This document shows, piece after piece, positions 17,749 to 25,074 of a DNA stretch of 64,000 nt. This DNA is from Propionivibrio limicola (GTDB lineage Bacteria; Pseudomonadota; Gammaproteobacteria; Burkholderiales; Rhodocyclaceae): contig NZ_SSSR01000018.1 of assembly GCF_009469695.1 (NCBI RefSeq), positions 1-64,000 of the forward strand, read 5' to 3'. Each line of letters starts with the position of its first letter. Position 1 is the first letter of the stretch. The notes beneath the pieces are model-generated. The model saw only the letters and a program-made list of their open reading frames with translations. It did no database searches and was not told the DNA's origin. Made by a program: the position numbers and the translations under genes.

Positions 17749-17940
17749 ATGATGGCAAAAAAGACTGATGAGAAACGCGAGCGGAGAATCGCAAAATTGG
17801 AGGCGGAACTCGGGCAAGCCCTTTACCCCGTCTCGCGTGATGGCCGCTCCGCAGAGGTTTGGCTCCGTTTTCTTGAGTTTGTGAAAATGGAAAAAGACAT
17901 GAACAGCAGCGCGTGGCACCGAATGACATGGTGGGATTAA
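17749..17940 (+). CDS. Small basic hypothetical protein (63 residues)
   Basis: It begins MMAKKTDEKRERRIAKLEAEL, a likely coiled helix, and ends AWHRMTWWD. AGAGGAGACC gives a good ribosome-binding site for the ATG at 17749; the earlier in-frame ATG at 17692 has none. It lies between the 130-residue gene and the sirtuin, whose start is 26 bp downstream. Function unknown. Confidence 0.6.
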   Translation: MMAKKTDEKRERRIAKLEAELGQALYPVSRDGRSAEVWLRFLEFVKMEKDMNSSAWHRMTWWD

Positions 17941-17966
17941 ACGATTTCAAGGAGAGGGGTGGAAGA

Positions 17967-18779
17967 ATGTACGAACAGGAAATCGCACAGGCGGCTGCCT
18001 TGATTAAAAACGCCGATGCGTTGTTGATTACCGCCGGCGCCGGAATGGGCGTCGACTCGGGCCTGCCGGACTTCCGTGGCAACGAGGGTTTCTGGAAAGC
18101 GTATCCGGCCTTGGCGGCGAGCCGCGTGGAGTTTTCCTCCATCGCCAACCCCCACGCCTTCCTCGCCGATCCAAAACAGGCATGGGGCTTCTACGGCCAT
18201 CGTCTGGCGCTGTACCGCAAAACCGTGCCGCACGAAGGTTTCCAGATACTGCGTGACATCGCGGCGCGCATGCGGCTCGGCTGCTTTGTCATCACCAGCA
18301 ACGTGGACGGGCAATTTCAGAAAGCCGGCTTTGACGCCTCGCGAATCCTCGAGATTCACGGCTCGATTCACCATCTGCAATGTATGGACCCCTGCCGGGA
18401 AACCGTTTGGCCAGCCGACTACCTGACCCCGAAAATTGACGAGGAAAAGTGCGAATGGACCGGCCAACTGCCCACATGCCTGCATTGCGGCTGCCTGGCC
18501 CGGCCCAACGTCCTGATGTTCGACGACTGGCACTGGCAGCCCCTCCGCCACGATCTGCAGCGCGGCAACTGGCGGGTTTGGTCCGACCTGCCGAAGAAAA
18601 TGGTGGTCATCGAACTCGGCGCCGGGATCGATATCCCGTCAATCCGCCGCACGAGTGAAGCGCAACGTGTTCCGGTGATTCGCATCAACCCGCGGCATCC
18701 GGAAGTACGTTCGGAAACGGGGGTGAGTTTGCCGATGGGGGCGAAGGATGCGCTGGTGGCGATATGGAAGTTGTTATGA
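17967..18779 (+). CDS. Sirtuin (SIR2-family NAD-dependent deacylase or ADP-ribosyltransferase)
   Basis: The 270-residue protein opens with the NAD-binding GAGMGVDSGLPDFRG. It has TSNVDGQF in the nicotinamide pocket region, the catalytic His in EIHGS, and cysteine pairs (CMDPC, CLHCG) for the structural zinc. It should use NAD to deacylate lysines or transfer ADP-ribose. Start at 17967 is supported by AAGGAGAGG upstream; the 18 in-frame codons before it overlap the previous gene. Third gene of the O5 unit. An ADP-ribosylglycohydrolase and a second, broken sirtuin lie within 4 kb under the same operator, suggesting NAD/ADP-ribose chemistry as the theme. Confidence 0.93.
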   Translation: MYEQEIAQAAALIKNADALLITAGAGMGVDSGLPDFRGNEGFWKAYPALAASRVEFSSIANPHAFLADPKQAWGFYGHRLALYRKTVPHEGFQILRDIAARMRLGCFVITSNVDGQFQKAGFDASRILEIHGSIHHLQCMDPCRETVWPADYLTPKIDEEKCEWTGQLPTCLHCGCLARPNVLMFDDWHWQPLRHDLQRGNWRVWSDLPKKMVVIELGAGIDIPSIRRTSEAQRVPVIRINPRHPEVRSETGVSLPMGAKDALVAIWKLL

Positions 18780-18906
18780 CTTCGCAGATTGTAGAGGTTC
18801 TCATATATCAGGTGGGGGAAAGTTATTATGGACCGCAAAAAGTCTGTTGTTCATCAACAGTTCTCAGGTACGCTAAAGGTAAAGCATAAGGACACAAGGG
18901 AAGACG

Positions 18907-19704
18907 ATGGAAATTGATTCAAAGACAGCCTTCAATATGAACGCAAAAAAATGCAATGACGACGATTACCTTACTGTCGATATTAAACAGTTGATTCATT
19001 TCTTCGATGTAGATGCTGGAGCTCAACAAGATTCGAGTTCCATTAAAGGAGTAATTGGAGAAGAATTTGCCTTCGCCTGCATGAAACAATACTTTGAAGG
19101 TATTGGTAAATTGGCGACTCTCATAACCGATAACGGAAAACGAACTCCTTGTACGACTGGAGAGCGTAAGGGCTATCAACTTGATGGCTGGTTGCAGGTA
19201 GGGGAGAAGCTCTATCAGGTTGAAATCAAGTCGTGGTCTTTTCATGGAATTGGCAGCAAAAACAGAAAAATGCCAATCGGTGGTTCCTGTGACGATGCTT
19301 TGGTTGAGCAAAAAAAAATTTTTAACCATTACTACGATTCCAAAGAAAAAGAATTTCTGCAAAGTGGGGTCAAAAAGGTTCTATTGGAAATGAATATCCC
19401 CAAAAAAATCCAAGAGCTAAATCTAAAACCTCAACCATTACTCTGCCTCTGGGAGGCTGTATCTCCGAAAGATACAAAGTCGAGTTCGCCCTTCTTCTCC
19501 GTGGATGTGGATAAAGACAAAATTGGTAATTTAAAAGAATGTAAAAGCGGAGAATTCACGCAGGTGAGTATCTTCTCTGTTTCAAATTACCTTCGCGGCA
19601 TTCTGGCTGACGCCGACAAAACCGGCCCTAACCCGACTATTCGTCTGCATTTGCCCCGCATTTCCGCTCGAATTCGGCGGCTTCAGCAGATATTCCAGAG
19701 CTGA
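18907..19704 (+). CDS. Putative PD-(D/E)xK nuclease-like protein
   Basis: I do not recognise the family of this 265-residue protein. A core pattern fits the PD-(D/E)xK fold: GEEFAF in an early helix, then YQLDGWL with a candidate metal-binding Asp, then a strand YQVEIKSW giving Glu-x-Lys about 15 residues later. A plausible glycine-rich turn follows. The start ATG follows AGGGAAGACG. The gene is clearly A+T richer than its neighbours and has no WYL operator, suggesting separate acquisition, perhaps as a restriction or defence nuclease. This is motif-level inference only. Confidence 0.6.
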   Translation: MEIDSKTAFNMNAKKCNDDDYLTVDIKQLIHFFDVDAGAQQDSSSIKGVIGEEFAFACMKQYFEGIGKLATLITDNGKRTPCTTGERKGYQLDGWLQVGEKLYQVEIKSWSFHGIGSKNRKMPIGGSCDDALVEQKKIFNHYYDSKEKEFLQSGVKKVLLEMNIPKKIQELNLKPQPLLCLWEAVSPKDTKSSSPFFSVDVDKDKIGNLKECKSGEFTQVSIFSVSNYLRGILADADKTGPNPTIRLHLPRISARIRRLQQIFQS

Positions 19705-19870
19705 GCATGTAACCAAAAAAGGATGTGAGCAGCTCCTTGGAATTGCGATGTTTTAAGAAGGCTAGCTACCGGGGGGGCTGACGTCCAATTCGCCGACTTG
19801 AGCTTGGATTATCTGAGCGCACGGCATGACAGATACAAATCTGACAGGCTCCTCTCTGGCAATTGGAGCT

Positions 19871-20776
19871 TTATGTTTCATTCGCTACACCGCTAACAAC
19901 ATGACCGACCGGCCCGGCTTGCGCCGCCGACTGGCAATGCCGGGTCTGGTCGTCAAAGAAGAAGTCGGGTTCGAATTCTTTCAGAAACGGGCCTTTTTCC
20001 AATCCGCCAAGGAACATGGCTTCGTCGATACTGATGTTCCAGCCCATCAGGGTGCGGATGGCCCGTTCATGTGCCGGCCAACTGCGTGCCGTGACCAGCG
20101 CCGTGCGAATCCTGACGGCGTTTTCCGCCGAGGTTTCGGACTGCAGTTTGTGCAAGGCATCCAGTAGCGGTTTGAACGGGCCGGGCGGAAGCGGCTGAAA
20201 GGCTTTGGCGCGTTCATGTTCGGTGAAAGCGGATAGGCCGTCCTTCTGAAATACGCGTTCGGCTTCATCCGAGAACAGAACCGCGTCGCCGTCGAATGCA
20301 ATGCGGATTTCATGGGGGTGGCGGTCGGCTTCCAGCATTGATTGTGCGAATACGCGAGCGGCGGGGAAGCCAGCCGTCAACGCATTTCTGACGTCATCCT
20401 CGTGCGCCGAGAGAAACAGGTGGGCGCCCAGCGGGTTGAGGTAACGGTAGGCGGGTTTGCCACGGGTAAAAACGCCTCGCGTCAGATCGAGGTGATGGCT
20501 CTCGGCCGATCGGAAGACCCGCAGGCCGGAGACAGGGTCATTTCGGGAGACGATGATGACTTCCACGCGCCGCTGATCTTCCGTGTTCAATGAGAGCAAT
20601 TTTTTCACCAACGGGTAGGCAACCCCTGGCTTTGCGGCAACTTCCAGCCGGTCGAGTTGCAGCTGCATATACGCGGCGTCATCCTGCGATTCGAAAACCT
20701 CGTTCTCCTCCTCGAAATCGAACAGCGCACGGGATGAGAGGGCGACGACGAGTTGATTGTCCAGAGTGGCAGGCAT
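19871..20776 (-). CDS. 5'-nucleotidase of the cN-I type
   Basis: The 301-residue protein matches the cytosolic 5'-nucleotidase I family throughout: SSRALFDFEEEN near the N-terminus, SRNDPVSGLRVF, FTRGKPAYRYL, IAFDGDAVLFSDEAERV and LGGLEKGPFLKEF. Expected to dephosphorylate AMP or related monophosphates in the cytoplasm. Monocistronic on the minus strand, with operator O6 79 bp upstream. With sirtuin and ADP-ribosylglycohydrolase neighbours it could clear nucleotide products of NAD breakdown; that link is inference. Confidence 0.9.
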   Translation of the reverse strand: MPATLDNQLVVALSSRALFDFEEENEVFESQDDAAYMQLQLDRLEVAAKPGVAYPLVKKLLSLNTEDQRRVEVIIVSRNDPVSGLRVFRSAESHHLDLTRGVFTRGKPAYRYLNPLGAHLFLSAHEDDVRNALTAGFPAARVFAQSMLEADRHPHEIRIAFDGDAVLFSDEAERVFQKDGLSAFTEHERAKAFQPLPPGPFKPLLDALHKLQSETSAENAVRIRTALVTARSWPAHERAIRTLMGWNISIDEAMFLGGLEKGPFLKEFEPDFFFDDQTRHCQSAAQAGPVGHVVSGVANET

Positions 20777-20854
20777 GGGATGTCAGACGTAACAGGTGAA
20801 TTGCATGAAGCATATCGGCAGATGCGTTTGTATTCCAGCGCTCATCTTGTTTTA

Positions 20855-20873
20855 TGCGACACAACGTGACGCG
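20855..20873. promoter_or_regulatory. WYL-regulon operator O6
   Basis: TGCGACA caacg TGACGCG: 12 of 14 arm positions, 79 bp upstream of the 5'-nucleotidase start. No clear -10 at the usual spacing. Confidence 0.55.
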
Positions 20874-20883
20874 GGGCGGGTGC

Positions 20884-21867
20884 TCAAGCCGGGATCAAAC
20901 CTCCGATCAGCGGATCGACGTATCGGGTCTGGAGCCACTCGGGCCGTAATTGCCCCTTTTTCACATCGCAATTGAGCAGCGCCGAGCGCATCAGTTCGGG
21001 AATTCCCTGTGCGCCATGCAAGGCTCCCAGCAGCCCACCGACAATGCAGGCGTTGGTGTCGGTGTCGCCACCTCCCGAGAGAATGATCGCCAGCGCCTCG
21101 TAATAGCTCGTTTTGTTGAGCAAATGATGAAAAGCATGAGTGAAGGCGATGCGCACAAAACCGGCGCTTGGGTAGAACGCTGGGAGATCGCCCCGTTCGG
21201 CTTCTTGCAGCCAGGCGCGAACTTCCCTTGCCTCAACAGCATCCAGCACGCCATGAGCTGCCGCAAATGCGCCGCGATGGTCGCCATGGTTAAGCATCAA
21301 ATGGCGGATCGCGATGACATAAGCTGCATTTGCCCACTGGCAGGATGGGTTCGGGTGGGTTAATCGGGCGTCGCTTCGGGCGGCGTTCACCGTGCTTTCG
21401 ATATCGAGGCGGTGTGACCACACGCCCAACGGTGCGATGCGCATCAAGCTGCCGTTGGCTTTTGAGTTCGCATTGGAGGCAAGGGCGTTATTGCTGACGA
21501 GCTCGGCCAGTTCGTGATCGTCAAGATCGCCTTCGCACAACGCGGCCGAGGTAGCGCCGCCGATATCGAACGGTCGGCTTAAGTACCAGCGACGATAAAA
21601 CCGTGCGGCCCTGGTGGGCGGATAAAGGTCGCGATCGCGCAGGGCATGACACAGGGCCAGGATCAGCTCGCCATCGTCGGTGATCTGGCCGGGCGCTGTT
21701 TGCCAAACGCCGCCGCCCGACATGCACAGCGCAGCGCGGACCTCGTTGGCCGAAGGTTTGTGTCCAAGAAATTCAAGCGTAGCGCCCGCCGCATCGCCGA
21801 TCAGCGCGCCCATGATGGCGCCTTCCGCCGTGTCGCGCATTCGTAGCGAAGAAAAATTGTTGTGCAT
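20884..21867 (-). CDS. ADP-ribosylglycohydrolase (ARH/DraG family)
   Basis: The 327-residue protein has the ARH metal-site motifs: GALIGDAAGA at the N-terminus, the TDDGE segment around residue 60 and the C-terminal SGGGDTDTNACIVGGLLGA. Such enzymes remove ADP-ribose from proteins, nucleic acids or small molecules using two Mg ions. Start at 21867 is chosen because GGAAAGG lies upstream and operator O7 is 47 bp away; the longer open frame would run through that operator. It is divergent from the broken sirtuin, and the two share a 200-bp promoter region with O7 and O8. Confidence 0.92.
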   Translation of the reverse strand: MHNNFSSLRMRDTAEGAIMGALIGDAAGATLEFLGHKPSANEVRAALCMSGGGVWQTAPGQITDDGELILALCHALRDRDLYPPTRAARFYRRWYLSRPFDIGGATSAALCEGDLDDHELAELVSNNALASNANSKANGSLMRIAPLGVWSHRLDIESTVNAARSDARLTHPNPSCQWANAAYVIAIRHLMLNHGDHRGAFAAAHGVLDAVEAREVRAWLQEAERGDLPAFYPSAGFVRIAFTHAFHHLLNKTSYYEALAIILSGGGDTDTNACIVGGLLGALHGAQGIPELMRSALLNCDVKKGQLRPEWLQTRYVDPLIGGLIPA

Positions 21868-21913
21868 GCAAAGCCTTTCCGATGCCGAATTTGCACTCAT
21901 CGTAACGGACGTG

Positions 21914-21932
21914 TGCGGCGAGTTATGTCGCA
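21914..21932. promoter_or_regulatory. WYL-regulon operator O7
   Basis: TGCGGCG agtta TGTCGCA: 12 of 14 arm positions, 47 bp upstream of the ADP-ribosylglycohydrolase. On the minus strand TACGAT follows 9 nt later as a -10 candidate. Confidence 0.65.
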
Positions 21933-21982
21933 GCAAAGCGTGGATGCTCGATCCCGTTTTACACCATCGGCACCGGTTTCTC

Positions 21983-22001
21983 CGCGACGTATTGTGGCGC
22001 A
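21983..22001. promoter_or_regulatory. WYL-regulon operator O8
   Basis: CGCGACG tattg TGGCGCA: 11 of 14 arm positions. On the plus strand GATAAT (22010-22015) follows 8 nt later, and the sirtuin remnant starts 70 bp downstream, the same geometry as O5. Confidence 0.6.
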
Positions 22002-22070
22002 CTCGTCCGGATAATTTTCTGTGAAGCGGCTGATGAACCAGGCCAGTCTAAATAGGGAAAGGTATCCGAC

Positions 22071-22557
22071 ATGACATTTACGGCAGAGAGCATTGGTTCC
22101 GCATTGACGGAGATTGCACGCCTCCTCGCGCGAGCGCGTCGCGTACTGTTCATCACGGGGGCCGGGATTTCGGTGGATTCGGGATTGCCAACCTATCGCG
22201 GCGTGACCGGGTTGTACGACAGCGGCGAAACAGAGGACGGCATCCGCATCGAAGAGGCGCTTTCCGGGTATGTCCTCGCCTGTTGGCCAGAGGTGTCGTG
22301 GAAATATATTGCCGAGATCATGCGTCATTGCCGCAATGCGCAACCCAACCCCGGGCATCTGGCAATTTCCGAGTTGGAGTCAATGATTCCGGAGATTGTC
22401 GTTTTGACCCAGAACGTGGATGGGCTGCACCGGAAGGCGGGGAGCAATAATGTGATCGAACTGCACGGCAGCACCGTCCGTCGTGACCTATTACCTGCCG
22501 GTGGGAGCGTCCGAGGGGTTACAGGGCATTATCGAGCGCATGAAGCTTCTCGGTTAG
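22071..22557 (+). pseudogene. Broken second sirtuin (internal deletion plus frameshift)
   Basis: The first ~140 residues are a good sirtuin: ITGAGISVDSGLPTYRG, TQNVDGLHRKAG and the catalytic IELHGS. Directly after HGS the frame loses all similarity, where a zinc-binding module and small domain should follow. A neighbouring frame from about 22480 to the TAG at 22555-22557 reads a plausible sirtuin-like C-terminal tail (YYLPVGASEGLQGIIERM). I read this as loss of roughly 80-100 codons with a shift of frame. An unbroken 168-residue product ending at 22577 is formally possible but would lack the zinc module. Promoter and operator O8 remain. Confidence 0.65.
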
Positions 22558-22601
22558 GGGGACTTACAGGTTATTAATCAGATTCTTGTTGTTGAAAGCT
22601 T

Positions 22602-23681
22602 TCAGGCCGCCAGGATGCTGACCTCAAGCATGTCGGGCGATGCTTCATGGTAATTGGCGCCAAAAATAATCATGGCATCGGGTTGCGCCTCTGCGCGCAA
22701 CGCCGTCATCACGTCATTGATTTCCCGTATTTTCAGGGAGGTTCTTTCCGCCCTGATGGAAACCTGAATGCCGCGGGCTGCTTTCAGCCGATCAATGCCG
22801 AGGAGCGGATGCTGCATTGCCGATTGGGTCGCCTCACGCGTGCGGCTGGTGCCTTGCGAATGCCCCCAGCCAATACCGGTTGTAGTGCCCGCGAGCGTCG
22901 TGCGGATATCTTCAAGATCGACGCTGACAAGTCCTTGTAGCGCTGTAACGCCGGCAATACCCCAATAGACGTTCTCGATTGCCGTCTGTGACTGGGCAAA
23001 CACGTCGGAAAACGGAGCTCCCGCCGGAAGAGAGTGCAGCAAGTCGGCATTCGATATGGGCACGACAATGTCGGCTCGTCGTGCCAATGCATTCAAGCCA
23101 GCTGCCGCAATCTGGTTGCGCCTGAGCCCTTCAAACGGGAACGGCAAAACGGGAACGCCCACGGTGAGCGCGCCCAGATCATGGGCAATCGCGGCGACAA
23201 CGGGCGCAGCCCCCGTTCCGGCCCCACCGCCGAGACTGGAAATAATCAAAACGATATCGGCGCCGGCAAGAGCTGATGTGATTTCTGGCGCCTTCGATTT
23301 TGCGAGTAGGCGAACATCGTTTGGCGAGAGCTGTTCTTGTCCCCCCGATCCCAATAGGATGCGTCGTTGTGCTGGCACACGATTGAGTCCGATCAAGTCG
23401 GTATCGACAGCCACCGTCTCGAAAGGGTATGAAACAGCCGGCCGGAGTCGCGCTGTGATATCGCCACCCGCCCCGCCAATCGCGACAACGACGACCCGAA
23501 GTAAATCGTGATCACCTATTTCTGCAAGAGGGGGCGTTACTTGTGAAAGTCTTTCTTCGCGCTGGGAAAAAAATGGCTTTTGGGGCGCCGTATTTGCCAC
23601 TGTCTTGGCAAGACCGATCACAGGTGCGGAAGCGCTTAATGCGCTCGCCGTCAGGGAAAACAAAAAATCACGCCGATCCAT
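22602..23681 (-). CDS. FtsZ/tubulin-like GTPase with an apparent Tat signal peptide
   Basis: The 359-residue protein carries the tubulin/FtsZ nucleotide loops: GGAGGD at 69-74, the signature GGGAGTGAAP at 151-160 and a T7-like VDLEDIR at 254-260 that keeps both catalytic Asp. It is shorter than, and distinct from, housekeeping FtsZ. The N-terminus MDRRDFLFSLTASAL...GLA looks like a twin-arginine signal: RRxFL, a hydrophobic stretch and small residues. That would be extraordinary for a GTP-dependent filament protein. Start at 23681 (ATG) is preferred over a TTG four codons upstream; neither has a strong ribosome-binding site. Operator O9 lies 44 bp upstream. Possibly one of the FtsZ-like families linked to membrane remodelling. 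Confidence 0.82.
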   Translation of the reverse strand: MDRRDFLFSLTASALSASAPVIGLAKTVANTAPQKPFFSQREERLSQVTPPLAEIGDHDLLRVVVVAIGGAGGDITARLRPAVSYPFETVAVDTDLIGLNRVPAQRRILLGSGGQEQLSPNDVRLLAKSKAPEITSALAGADIVLIISSLGGGAGTGAAPVVAAIAHDLGALTVGVPVLPFPFEGLRRNQIAAAGLNALARRADIVVPISNADLLHSLPAGAPFSDVFAQSQTAIENVYWGIAGVTALQGLVSVDLEDIRTTLAGTTTGIGWGHSQGTSRTREATQSAMQHPLLGIDRLKAARGIQVSIRAERTSLKIREINDVMTALRAEAQPDAMIIFGANYHEASPDMLEVSILAA

Positions 23682-23724
23682 GGCAGCGTCCAATCAAAAG
23701 ATTGGTGATAGTTTGACATTCCGC

Positions 23725-23743
23725 TCCGACATCATATGTCGTA
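23725..23743. promoter_or_regulatory. WYL-regulon operator O9
   Basis: TCCGACA tcata TGTCGTA: 12 of 14 arm positions, 44 bp upstream of the FtsZ-like gene. A weak CAAACT -10 candidate follows 9 nt later on the minus strand. Confidence 0.65.
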
Positions 23744-23818
23744 TGGCATTTTTAACTCAGCATGAGGTAATGCTGTATTTCGTGACAAAAAATGCTTAAC
23801 GGCACAGTACAGAACAAC

Positions 23819-23840
23819 GGCAGACAGCATGCTGTCTGCC
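23819..23840. terminator. Perfect 22-bp palindrome downstream of ssrA
   Basis: Two 11-bp arms (GGCAGACAGCA and its complement) meet with no loop, just past the 3' side of the tmRNA. There is no adjacent T-run, though one occurs about 25 bp further on. Probable end or processing structure of the ssrA transcript. Confidence 0.5.
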
Positions 23841-23849
23841 CGGCAGATG

Positions 23850-24127
23850 TGACGGTGGGGACCGAAGTCCCCACCGGCTTTTCTTTGGTAACAAGGCTCA
23901 AGCAGCCTCGGCATAGGCCTTAAGCGGCCAGTGCGAAACGCTCATCGTTGGCGTTTAGAGATTTGCTTCATTAACGTCGATCGCCTGACGAGTTGCCTGC
24001 GCACCTTTGTCCGCCCTGTCGAAACCAGATACACCCCCACCTAAGAGCACTCCGATACGCTTAGGTGGAGGTGGCGGGAATCGAACCCGCGTCCAGAACG
24101 CCTCCAGATTGCCGGAATTACAACCAT
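23850..24127 (-). ncRNA. ssrA: Circularly permuted (two-piece) tmRNA
   Basis: On the minus strand the acceptor piece comes first (24127 to 24064): it contains GGGTTCGATTCCC of the T arm and ends CACCTCCACC. An intervening segment follows (24063-24039). The tag-coding piece then begins with GGGGGTG (24038-24032), which pairs with CACCTCC to form the acceptor stem. In ordinary one-piece tmRNA this order is reversed. The tag frame at 23952-23920 reads ANDERFALAA and stops at TAA, giving (A)ANDERFALAA. The terminal CCA is not fully encoded (ACCT). The RNA rescues stalled ribosomes with SmpB and marks products for ClpXP. The 3' boundary is approximate. Confidence 0.93.
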
Positions 24128-24133
24128 GGTTCA

Positions 24134-24161
24134 ATTATGAACCGTTGCATGAGATAGTCAA
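24134..24161 (-). promoter_or_regulatory. ssrA promoter
   Basis: TTGACT (24161-24156) and CATAAT (24139-24134), separated by 16 bp on the minus strand, lead directly into the acceptor piece of the tmRNA. Confidence 0.7.
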
Positions 24162-24206
24162 GACGCGGAAAAAGTTCAAAGAAACTGCATGAAGTTCATA
24201 GTGACG

Positions 24207-24626
24207 TTACTGTCTATGTTGTTTCAGCGTCAACTCGAACAGCGACATGCCGGCGATCAGCGCCAGAGTGAAGATGACGCCTTTACTTGCGCCGGAGCCG
24301 ACGAGCACGAGCGCTGGTCCCGGGCAGATACCGGCGATGCCCCAGCCGATACCGAAGAGAGCGCTTCCGGCGACTAGCCGCTTATCGATGTTCCGGAGGG
24401 TGGGTATTTGCATCGGCCTGCCGAGCAGCGAGGTTTTGCGGAGGCGGCCGAAGCGGAAGGCGAAGAAGCCCAAGCCAATTGCGCCGGCCATGACCATCAT
24501 GAGAGACGGATCCCAACGGCCGGCGAGGTCGAGGAAGGCGAGCACCTTGGCCGGGTCGCTCATGCCGGAAACGATCAGGCCGAGGCCAAAAATCAAACCA
24601 ACGGCGAACGAAATCAGAATATTCAT
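24207..24626 (-). CDS. YeeE/YedE-type half-transporter, second subunit
   Basis: The 139-residue membrane protein starts [22 protein letters not shown] and contains [14 protein letters not shown], a cysteine motif of the YeeE/YedE (thiosulfate or sulfur-species transport) family. It represents one half of the full-length transporter. Start at 24626 has GAGGATTG upstream; the longer open frame overlaps the partner gene and is unsupported. It follows the partner by 10 bp in the repressor-led operon and probably pairs with it in the inner membrane. Confidence 0.85.
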   Translation of the reverse strand: MNILISFAVGLIFGLGLIVSGMSDPAKVLAFLDLAGRWDPSLMMVMAGAIGLGFFAFRFGRLRKTSLLGRPMQIPTLRNIDKRLVAGSALFGIGWGIAGICPGPALVLVGSGASKGVIFTLALIAGMSLFELTLKQHRQ

Positions 24627-24636
24627 CGGGCAATCC

Positions 24637-25071
24637 TCAAGCAAACAGGTGGCGAATGGCAAAGACGGTGGTGAAGCCGGTGAGCATGAAAGTCGCCGTC
24701 GCGACCAGCGAGCGCGGCGAAAGGCGGGAGATTCCGCAAACGCCGTGACCGCTGGTGCATCCCGAACCAAGACGGGTGCCGAAGCCGACGAGCAATCCGG
24801 CCAGCACGAGCGACACCGTATCGGCCTCGATGCGGCTTCCCGGCAGTGGGGCGAACAGGCCATACAGCACCGGGGCGAGCAGCAGGCCAAGGATGAAGGT
24901 TGCACGCCAAGCCAGGTCGCCGTTTTGCGGACGTTGCAGCAAACCGCCAACGATGCCGCTGATACCGGCGATACGGCCTTTGAACAGCAGCATCAGGGTG
25001 ACGGCGAGGCCGATCAGCAGACCGCCTAACAAGGCGCTGAGCGGCGTGAATTGATTCCAGTCGATGGTCAT
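24637..25071 (-). CDS. YeeE/YedE-type half-transporter, first subunit
   Basis: The 144-residue protein has about four membrane segments and the family motif [17 protein letters not shown], whose cysteines are thought to handle sulfur during transport. AAGGAG lies 8 nt before the ATG. It sits 3 bp after the SqrR/BigR-type repressor gene and before the second half-transporter, an arrangement known from bigR-type operons for sulfide and persulfide handling. Confidence 0.88.
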   Translation of the reverse strand: MTIDWNQFTPLSALLGGLLIGLAVTLMLLFKGRIAGISGIVGGLLQRPQNGDLAWRATFILGLLLAPVLYGLFAPLPGSRIEADTVSLVLAGLLVGFGTRLGSGCTSGHGVCGISRLSPRSLVATATFMLTGFTTVFAIRHLFA

Positions 25072-25074
25072 GAA

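Noticed and set aside
19826-20167. Plus-strand frame of 113 codons
   Set aside because: Most of it is antisense to the well-supported 5'-nucleotidase gene.
24207-24950. Long minus-strand frame suggesting a 247-residue transporter
   Set aside because: The first 108 codons are the other-frame shadow of the partner half-transporter. The family start and ribosome-binding site are at 24626.
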